In this document: piece by piece, positions 30,026-36,677 of the stretch
Layout: each line of letters begins with the position of its first letter
How positions within the stretch are numbered: position 1 is the stretch's first letter
Virus record (IMG/VR): IMGVR_UViG_3300036766_001793
Location: 101,485-165,484 of that record
Direction: 5' to 3' (one strand)
Length of the DNA stretch: 64,000 nucleotides
From: a virus
The notes under the pieces: model-generated
Told to the model about the DNA's origin: nothing
The model's database searches: none
What the model saw: only the letters and a program-made list of their open reading frames with translations
Program-made: the position numbers and the translations under genes

Positions 30026-30642
30026 CACGTCCCGCCCAGGGAGGACAGGTCGGCCCTCCACTGCCTGAGGTCCGGCAGCGCGTCCCCGACGTGCGGGGCG
30101 TCCCAGTCCCTCAGGAACGCGGAGAGCATGCCCTCGACCTCGTCTATCAGCCCTGGGGCGAAGTCCGGGTCGTCCGCCAGGACGCAGCGGTAGATCGGCC
30201 TCATCGCCTGCCTCATGGTCATCGGCGCCCCGGTCACCTCGTTGTCGAACGCCCACACTCCGCCGTCCCGCCCCAGCCCCCAGTTGTTGGCGTGGCGGTC
30301 GCGGTTCCTCATGACGAGGTCCAGGCACGCCATGGCGGCGAGGCCGCGCAGGGCGCGCCCGGTGGCCCTCACCGACCTGAGCAGCCGCTCGCCAGCCAGG
30401 TGGGCCGTCGTGCCGTCCACCATCTCCTGCGCCGTGCCGTGCCGCCCCACGACGACCGTCCGCGGGACCACCCCGCCGAAGTACCTCTCCGACAGCGCGT
30501 ACGCGAACGCCTCGTCCGGGCCACGGCGGAGGACCCACCGCCCGCCGCCGGCGTCCACCGCCACGAGGTGGCCCGACCTGCCGGGGGCCATCTCCCCCGG
30601 GAGCGGCGGTCTCACCTCGACGAACGCGACGTCACGTCCCAT
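30025..30642 (-). CDS. PI3/4-kinase-like protein
   Basis: The 205-residue product has the sequence MRNRDRHANNWGL followed by WAFDNE, which corresponds to the catalytic HxD...N and metal-binding DxG-type motifs of the phosphatidylinositol 3/4-kinase-like (and HipA-like) fold. The N-terminal half supplies glycine-rich and nucleotide-binding strands. Such small kinases accompany head genes in some phages; whether it phosphorylates protein or lipid is not evident. The start overlaps the portal end. Confidence 0.7.
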   Translation of the reverse strand: MGRDVAFVEVRPPLPGEMAPGRSGHLVAVDAGGGRWVLRRGPDEAFAYALSERYFGGVVPRTVVVGRHGTAQEMVDGTTAHLAGERLLRSVRATGRALRGLAAMACLDLVMRNRDRHANNWGLGRDGGVWAFDNEVTGAPMTMRQAMRPIYRCVLADDPDFAPGLIDEVEGMLSAFLRDWDAPHVGDALPDLRQWRADLSSLGGT

Positions 30643-33600
30643 AGGGGCCCGGGATCTCGGCCGCCCCCTCGGCCGCCTCCGCCCGCCCGCGGGCCGGCCG
30701 CCTCGGGTCCTGCTCCGGCGGCAGCGGCTGCTCCACCCCCTGGCCGAGCTTGGCCGCCCTCTGCTGGTCCGGCATCGCCCCGCCGCCCGGCCCGCCGAAC
30801 CCGCCGCCCCCGAACGGGCTGGCCCCGTCGGCCTGCGCCTTCTGCTGCTCCTCCGCGGAGAGCACGCGGCCGTGGAAGCTGAACTCGTCCGTCTCGGAGT
30901 CCCACTCCACCCCGAACCCCATGCCGGCGAACGTCTGGGCGACGGAGGCCTTGGCCTGGGTGATCTGGATCTCGACCAGCTCGCTGGTCTCCTCGGGGGT
31001 CCTGATCTTGAGGTGCCAGTCGCCTATCTTGAGCGCCCTCTGGAGCTTCGGGAATACGTCAGTGTGGTACGACCGCTGTGCGCCCTCAACTACACGCGAC
31101 ATCACTGTGAGCTGCTGGCTGTTGGAGAGGACCACGCCCCCGATGCCACCGACGAACAGGTGGCTCTCGTCCGCCACCTCTATGTCGTAGACGAAGTCGT
31201 GCCAGTCCTCCTGGACGTGCACGCCGCGCACCTCCTCCCTCTCGATGCGCCTGGGCATGACCCGGCCGGCCTCCTCGCCGAGCAGGGTCTCCACCCCATA
31301 GAAGTGCGAGTGGCGCGGGCTGGCGCTCGGGAGAAAGTTGGCCCTGGTCGCCGTCCCGGTGGCCCAGTAGAGGTACTGGAGCCCGGCGGCGAGGGGGAAG
31401 TCCACCGACCCCTGGGTGACGGTCCCGTTGGGGGTTGTGTGCCCGTCCCCGGCCACATACCCGTCCAGGTAGGACCTCATAACGTCCTTCCCGGCGTTCA
31501 GCACGAGGTGGGGCACCTTCTTGTAGCACTTCTTCTGGTCTGTCCTACGGGACCGCCCGAGCTCTGGATCATGCACCCCATAAGAGACCCTGTAACTGGA
31601 CGTGGCGTTGGCCGTGAACCACCCGGCCAGTTCCTTGCTCTGGACCTCTATCGATGCGGACCTCTTGACGCCCTTGCGCTCCCGCCAGTACACCTTCGGC
31701 ACGGTCCCGAACGCCCGCCTGATCCTGGCCTCCGCCGCCCTGACCAGCCCCTCGTCAGTGTTGGACCAGCACACCCTAGTGGCGCTGGCGTAGCCCTCAG
31801 CCCCGAAGAACCCGAGCAGCCACGCCAGGTCCTCTGTCATCGACACAGATCCCGTGGCTTCTGGCAGCACGAGGGACAGCCTGTCCCCGTCCTTTATCTC
31901 GTCTGCGGCCACCTTCTCGCCGTTCACGACCACCGAGTGGTTGCCTGTCACCCTCAGCAGGGCGTCGCCAGCCCTCACCGTGAACATTGGCTTGTCCGTC
32001 ATGTGCCTGAACACCTTGTTTATGGCAGACCACCCGTTTGGGGTGAGCGCCTCCACCGTCTCAAGCCTTCGATTGGATCCGTTGTGCAGCCATGCTATGG
32101 GCACACAATCAATGAACTCCTTATCGTACCTGACCCAGACCGGAGTATCACCGGGGATGCTCTCGTTGTTTAGCCCACCTATCCCCTCGGTGGAGTTATG
32201 GAGAAGCACGCCGCCTATGCCACCGGCGAACGTGCCGTCCTCAGTCTCGAGATCGTATACCCAGGCGCCCGTTTTATGAACGGACTTGCTCACCGTCTTG
32301 ACCTCGTTGATTGCCTTCTTCCTGACGGTCAGGATCTCCTGGAGCTTCCAGCTCCTTGCGTCCTTCGTCATCTGCGGGCCGCCCTTGCCCCGGCGCTTGT
32401 CCTGGATGTAGAGGACGGACACCTCCATGCCGATGGCCCTGAACAGGTAGTCCACGCCGGCCATGAGGGTCGGGTGCGCCCCGACCACGGCGCGCTGGCC
32501 GAGCGGGGTGACCGAGCCGTCTCCGGCCATGAAGCCGTCCACGAAGGCCCTCATCACACCAGTGCTCCCGTTGAGCACGGCCTTGGGAACCCTCCTCACC
32601 GTGATCTCCCTCATGCTCCCCGGGGCGTCCCCGGTCAGGAACGTGGTGAACAGCTCCCTCTCGAGCTCCTGGGCAACGTCCCCGTAGGCCCTAACCCTCA
32701 GCCCGTCGTCGCGCGTCGCCCGCTGGTAGGCTGACTCGAAGCACCGGGCGAACTCCGCCCTATGGCCGTCGTCTCGGCAGGTCGCCTCGACCAGGTTCTT
32801 CCCAGGGCGGATGACAGTCCCCTCGGCCGCGTAGAATCCGAGGGCCCACGCTTTCTCCGCAGTCATGGTCGCGAGAGACGGCGAATCCGGGAGGTCTGCC
32901 AGCTCTATCAGGTCGCCTGGGCTGAGGTCGCCAGCGCTAATCTCACGGCCGCCCTCGTCGAACAGAGAATGGTTGGCGGTCACTTCGATCGAGGACCCGC
33001 CAGTGGTGACGACCACCACGTCCTCCTGAGCTCGGTGGGCGAACACCTTGGTGATCGGCCGCCATCCGCTCCTGGTGAGGGCCTCGATAATACCGTTCTT
33101 GAGCCCGTCGACGAGAGGAGGCTTGGCCATCATGTCCCCCCCGCGATCTGGGTGGGTGACCGAGTACAGGCTCCCGATGGGGACGAGGTCGATGAACCTG
33201 CCCTCCTTGCGCACCCACACCGGAGCGTCCGGCGGGAGGCTCTGCATCCAGATCTGCGACACCCCGTAGATGCCGGAGATGCGCTCCCGTATCTCGTCCC
33301 TGACCGGCAGGTAGTCGAGCTCGTCGAGGGAGTACGCGAACCGCACGAACTCCATGCGCCCCTGGCCGCTCTTGGAGGCGATCGCCATCCAGGGGATGTA
33401 GTGCGGGTCCTGCTGCATGCGGGCCTCGACCTCGTTCTTCGTCGCGTTGAAGGCCGCCGTGTCGTCCGTCACCACGGTGACGACGCCCTGCGGGACCTTG
33501 CGCTCGTAGAAGTAGTCGTAGAGGTACCGGTCCATGCCGATGAGGGTCATGGCCTTCTCGTAGATGCTCAGGACCGGCGGGAAGCCGTAGGTCTCCGTAT

Positions 33601-35812
33601 TGCCTGACCACACGGTCTTGCCGTTCCGGCGGACCATCATGACGTGGTTCTGGACCTCGAGGCCGAACACGGCCCCGACCCTCCGCTTCTCGTGGGAGAG
33701 GCCGTATCTCCCGGGGTTCAGGCACAGGTCCGCCTCCTGGTGGACCCCGAACCTGAGCCCGGTCTTACCGGTGAAGCACGTCTGGTACCCGAGCTTGATG
33801 GACACCTCGGCCACGTCCTCCAGGAACTTGGGGGAGAACGACCTGAAGGAGGCCGGCCGGCCGCGCTCGTCAAAGTGCCCGTCGCCCCTCATGACGGCGT
33901 CGAACAGGACGCTCAGCCTGGCCGGCGGCAAGTCCTTCAGCCACGCCGGGATGAACCGGTCCCTCGACCGCCCGAACTGCTCGAAGTACCGCCTGAGGCC
34001 CGGGTGCCAGACGGAGATCTTGTCCTCGTGTGGCGTCGTCACGTGGAGCCCGAGCCTCTCGGCGCACTCGATCATGCGCCGCCTGTTCTCCGGGTTGGCC
34101 GACGAGCTCTGCGTGAGGCTCACAGGGGCTGACCGCCGGCCGCTGGGCACGTACGACCCCTCCGTCAGCCAGTACCCAAGGAACTCGAGCCAGTCCGACA
34201 TCGGGACCATCCTCGGAGCGATGGCCCTCCCGCCCCAGTACCTGCCGTGCGAGGACGGGCTCTCGTACCCCGGGATCTCGAACTGGCCGACGTCCTCCCC
34301 GGCCCACCCCGCGGTGTTGGACATATAGATCCGCTGGGAGTTGTCTATCCTGTAAGCCTCGACGAGCCCGAACTCAGTGGTGAGCCTCTCGCCGACCGGC
34401 CCCTCGTACCCAGAGTTGCGCTCGCCTAGGCTCGGATGCTTGGTGGCCACATGGTGCCTGGGGAACCCGTCGTGCTCGTGCATGGGGGTGTAGCCTGGGT
34501 CAGGGCTATGCGCGCCCCTCACCCAGAGCTTATGGTGCGGCGTGACCACGAGGTCCACCCGCTGCCCCTTGGCCACCCACATCGGCCCGGTGTGCGGCTT
34601 CACCACCTTGTCCGTCGGCCCCTGCCACTCAAGGAACCCCCCGGGGGACCTGGTGGCCACCTCGTCGACGCCGATCTCGACGTCGACGATCCTCTTCCAC
34701 CCGCCCCTGGTCATCACCTCGGTGTCGTAGTCGTAGCACGGGCTGTACCGCGACCAGTGGATGACCTCGTCGTCGAGGAGGTAGAGCACCTTGGCCCTCC
34801 CGGGGCCGTAGGCGCTCGCCTGCTGCTCGCTGTACTTGTAGTACACCGGGTAGGTTCTGAGACCGCAGCTTGGGCATATACCCTTCCACTCGATGTCCCA
34901 TCCCTCGTTTATGGGGACATCAAGGATGACATCTCTATCAAAAACACACAGGTGGTGTCCTTGCCCAGGGACTCCTCGGTCGTCCATGTCGAACTCCACG
35001 AGGGTCGGGTCCATCCTGAAGATCTGCATGACCTCGCGGTCCGGAGCGTACTTGTCGTTGAACGGGTCTTCCTTCGCCTCGGCTATCTCGTGGTCCGCCA
35101 GCTCGTAGCGGCACCTGAAGTATATGAACCCGTCATCTACTACATTGATGTCGTCCTCTGTCTGGCGGAGGATGGACTCCAGCGACTGGCCGAAGTAGTT
35201 CGCGTGGTCCAGGAACCGGTCGAAGGCCTTGATCTCCCTCGGCGACGGCCTGCGGAGCGGGTACCCGCCCTGCGGGTTCTCCTCCTCCATCTGGAGCGGG
35301 TTCCCGTCCTCGCCGAGGTGCAGCCCCTCGTCCTCCCGGCAGTGGCAGGAGAACTTCGCCCTCTTGGCCTCCTTCGCCGTGAACTCGGAGTCGCACCGGT
35401 CGCACTTGAACTCGAAGGCTGGCTCCCACTCCAGGCCGCGCCTGAAGATCTCGTTCCTGAGGTGCAGTGTGGCGGTCCTGACGTCGCCGCTGTTCAGGAC
35501 GATGGCGTAGAGGTCGAGCAGCCTCCGGCGCTCCGCCGCGTACTGGCGCCGGCCCTTGATGCCGTAGTCGTTGATCCCGACGAGGCCGCCCATCGCGGTG
35601 GCCTTGTCCACCATGCTCGCCATCGGGCCGTAGAGCCTCTGGTCGTTCGCCGCCCGGTCTATCGTGTCCCTCACCGTCTGGGCGTGGTGGGCGACCGAGC
35701 CGCCCCTCCTGATGGTCGCGTCCAGGAACCCCCTGAAGTCGTCCTGGGGCGCGGCCGCGCTGGGGCGGCGGCCGCCCCAGAGGAAGCTGGAGACCGTGTC
35801 CCTGACCCCCAT
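30632..35812 (-). CDS. portal protein precursor with three inteins
   Basis: The 1726-residue precursor starts at ATG 35810-35812 behind AGGGG. After removal of three inteins (residues 359-738, 858-1206 and 1218-1564) a 650-residue portal remains, a plausible size. Extein features include DDEVIHWSRYSP joined to TETYGFPPVLSIYEKAMTLI, a segment typical of portal wing/stem regions, SGIYGVSQIWMQ, and a C-terminal SQQLTVMSRVVEGAQRSYH. The N-terminal region carries a CDRCDSEF...CHCRE zinc-finger-like insertion and a CPSC pair, unusual for portals. The portal forms the dodecameric DNA gate of the head; three splicing events are needed to make it. Confidence 0.9.
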   Translation of the reverse strand: MGVRDTVSSFLWGGRRPSAAAPQDDFRGFLDATIRRGGSVAHHAQTVRDTIDRAANDQRLYGPMASMVDKATAMGGLVGINDYGIKGRRQYAAERRRLLDLYAIVLNSGDVRTATLHLRNEIFRRGLEWEPAFEFKCDRCDSEFTAKEAKRAKFSCHCREDEGLHLGEDGNPLQMEEENPQGGYPLRRPSPREIKAFDRFLDHANYFGQSLESILRQTEDDINVVDDGFIYFRCRYELADHEIAEAKEDPFNDKYAPDREVMQIFRMDPTLVEFDMDDRGVPGQGHHLCVFDRDVILDVPINEGWDIEWKGICPSCGLRTYPVYYKYSEQQASAYGPGRAKVLYLLDDEVIHWSRYSPCYDYDTEVMTRGGWKRIVDVEIGVDEVATRSPGGFLEWQGPTDKVVKPHTGPMWVAKGQRVDLVVTPHHKLWVRGAHSPDPGYTPMHEHDGFPRHHVATKHPSLGERNSGYEGPVGERLTTEFGLVEAYRIDNSQRIYMSNTAGWAGEDVGQFEIPGYESPSSHGRYWGGRAIAPRMVPMSDWLEFLGYWLTEGSYVPSGRRSAPVSLTQSSSANPENRRRMIECAERLGLHVTTPHEDKISVWHPGLRRYFEQFGRSRDRFIPAWLKDLPPARLSVLFDAVMRGDGHFDERGRPASFRSFSPKFLEDVAEVSIKLGYQTCFTGKTGLRFGVHQEADLCLNPGRYGLSHEKRRVGAVFGLEVQNHVMMVRRNGKTVWSGNTETYGFPPVLSIYEKAMTLIGMDRYLYDYFYERKVPQGVVTVVTDDTAAFNATKNEVEARMQQDPHYIPWMAIASKSGQGRMEFVRFAYSLDELDYLPVRDEIRERISGIYGVSQIWMQSLPPDAPVWVRKEGRFIDLVPIGSLYSVTHPDRGGDMMAKPPLVDGLKNGIIEALTRSGWRPITKVFAHRAQEDVVVVTTGGSSIEVTANHSLFDEGGREISAGDLSPGDLIELADLPDSPSLATMTAEKAWALGFYAAEGTVIRPGKNLVEATCRDDGHRAEFARCFESAYQRATRDDGLRVRAYGDVAQELERELFTTFLTGDAPGSMREITVRRVPKAVLNGSTGVMRAFVDGFMAGDGSVTPLGQRAVVGAHPTLMAGVDYLFRAIGMEVSVLYIQDKRRGKGGPQMTKDARSWKLQEILTVRKKAINEVKTVSKSVHKTGAWVYDLETEDGTFAGGIGGVLLHNSTEGIGGLNNESIPGDTPVWVRYDKEFIDCVPIAWLHNGSNRRLETVEALTPNGWSAINKVFRHMTDKPMFTVRAGDALLRVTGNHSVVVNGEKVAADEIKDGDRLSLVLPEATGSVSMTEDLAWLLGFFGAEGYASATRVCWSNTDEGLVRAAEARIRRAFGTVPKVYWRERKGVKRSASIEVQSKELAGWFTANATSSYRVSYGVHDPELGRSRRTDQKKCYKKVPHLVLNAGKDVMRSYLDGYVAGDGHTTPNGTVTQGSVDFPLAAGLQYLYWATGTATRANFLPSASPRHSHFYGVETLLGEEAGRVMPRRIEREEVRGVHVQEDWHDFVYDIEVADESHLFVGGIGGVVLSNSQQLTVMSRVVEGAQRSYHTDVFPKLQRALKIGDWHLKIRTPEETSELVEIQITQAKASVAQTFAGMGFGVEWDSETDEFSFHGRVLSAEEQQKAQADGASPFGGGGFGGPGGGAMPDQQRAAKLGQGVEQPLPPEQDPRRPARGRAEAAEGAAEIPGPYGT
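31121..32161 (-). mobile_element. portal intein 3, Ser1 type with LAGLIDADG
   Basis: This 347-residue intein begins SIPGDTPVWVR and ends GGIGGVVLSN followed by extein Ser. Block B is VTGNHSVVV; the endonuclease motifs are WLLGFFGAEGY (about 1331-1341) and YLDGYVAGDGH. It closely parallels portal intein 2 at both ends, so the two are paralogues. Splice-site residues Ser1, His-block B and the terminal Asn are present, so splicing is expected. Confidence 0.92.
32195..33241 (-). mobile_element. portal intein 2, Ser1 type with LAGLIDADG
   Basis: This 349-residue intein begins SLPPDAPVWVR and ends GGIGGVLLHN followed by extein Ser. Block B is VTANHSLFD; the endonuclease motifs are WALGFYAAEGT and FVDGFMAGDGS. 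Only 11 extein residues (STEGIGGLNNE) separate it from intein 3. Confidence 0.93.
33599..34738 (-). mobile_element. portal intein 1, Cys1 type with LAGLIDADG
   Basis: This 380-residue intein begins CYDYDTEVMTRGGW and ends MMVRRNGKTVWSGN followed by extein Thr. Block B is VTPHHKLWV; the endonuclease motifs are FLGYWLTEGS and FDAVMRGDGH. It lacks the His before the final Asn (GN), which is tolerated in some inteins. It is not closely similar to inteins 2 and 3. Confidence 0.92.
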
Positions 35813-35814
35813 CT

Positions 35815-36141
35815 CTACCCCTCTATCCTGGCGAGGATGCCGTCGGACGCCATGATGAGGCACTTGCGCTCGCCGCTCGGGCTGTCGTCCGCGAACGCCC
35901 ACCGGCCCCCCTGCCACTCCGCGAAGACGACCCGGTCACCCTCTCGGATGCCCACCATCTCGGCGAGGTCTGGAGCCGCCCTCAGCACAGTCCCGGTCTT
36001 CGTGTTCCCTGCCCGGGGGACGACGATGCCCGCGGAGGAGGGCCGCTCCAGGTCCTCCTCCACCGCGACGTAGTCCGCGGTGAGCCTCAGCGCCGAGAAC
36101 TGCTCCTCGACCCTGGTGTAGCCGGCCAGCTTAATCGCCAT
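35815..36141 (-). CDS. second GroES-like protein
   Basis: The 108-residue product has strands LTADYVAVEEDLE, the loop SAGIVVPRAGNTKTGTV, GIREGDRVVFAEWQGG and CLIMASDGILARIEG, following the Cpn10 order with a mobile-loop-like IVVP segment. It ends two bases before the portal ATG, so it may assist head-protein folding. It is more divergent than the copy at 29052. Confidence 0.7.
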   Translation of the reverse strand: MAIKLAGYTRVEEQFSALRLTADYVAVEEDLERPSSAGIVVPRAGNTKTGTVLRAAPDLAEMVGIREGDRVVFAEWQGGRWAFADDSPSGERKCLIMASDGILARIEG

Positions 36142-36394
36142 CTTTCTTCTCCGAGCTCCTCTTCCTCTTCCTTAGCACGGCCGCCATGAATGCGTTGCCG
36201 GAGGCGGCCTCCTCCAGGTCGAGCGGCGGCAGCGGCTCCAGCCTGAACCGCCTCTTGTACTCCCTCAGGTTCTGGAGCTCCTGCTCTATTGCGGCCTCGC
36301 CCCAGCGCTCCTCCCGGAGCTGCTTGGCGAAGTCCTCCTCCTCGAGCGAGAAGAACCTCCCCGCCCGCCTGGACATGGTGTCAAACGGGGACAT
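36131..36394 (-). CDS. small charged hypothetical protein
   Basis: The 87-residue product starts at ATG 36394, overlapping its upstream neighbour, and ends within the GroES-like gene. It is highly charged and helical (LEEEDFAKQLREERWGEAAI and QELQNLREYKRRF), with a Lys/Arg-rich C-terminus. Function unknown; it is placed between terminase and portal. Confidence 0.6.
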   Translation of the reverse strand: MSPFDTMSRRAGRFFSLEEEDFAKQLREERWGEAAIEQELQNLREYKRRFRLEPLPPLDLEEAASGNAFMAAVLRKRKRSSEKKDGD

Positions 36395-36638
36395 CGCCGT
36401 CCTGCTCCCCGGCCTCCGCCTTCCGCCTCCAGAATTCTACCAGCTCCGCCAGGGTCCTCTCGCCCTTGGTCATGTCCTCCTCGGTGAACCGCAGCCCGGT
36501 CTCGACGTTCGTCGCCGAGCCTGCCCAGTCTCTGAACGCGCGGCCCAGCTCCTCGTACCGCTCGGCCTTGGCCATCGCCCGGCGGCGGACCTCGGTGGCG
36601 TGGTTGAGCGGCCTCTCCCTGGAGATGTAAATAGACAT
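36381..36638 (-). CDS. small charged hypothetical protein
   Basis: The 85-residue product starts at ATG 36638 behind GGAGGGG. It has a basic helical middle (EVRRRAMAKAERYEELGRAF) and an acidic C-terminus. Function unknown; it follows the terminase gene. Confidence 0.6.
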   Translation of the reverse strand: MSIYISRERPLNHATEVRRRAMAKAERYEELGRAFRDWAGSATNVETGLRFTEEDMTKGERTLAELVEFWRRKAEAGEQDGDVPV

Positions 36639-36647
36639 AGCCCCTCC

Positions 36648-36653
36648 ATTGTA
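36648..36653 (-). promoter_or_regulatory. TACAAT -10 box
   Basis: CCGTACAAT lies nine bases before the ATG at 36638, just downstream of the terminase stop. The intervening GGAGGGG could serve as Shine-Dalgarno if the transcript starts early. Confidence 0.45.
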
Positions 36654-36677
36654 CGGCCTGGGCAGCGCCCCCGCAGC

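Noticed and set aside
30215-36073. Plus-strand frames of 652 and 545 codons
   Set aside because: They are antisense shadows of the portal and kinase genes, with Pro/Arg/Val-biased composition and no ribosome-binding sites.
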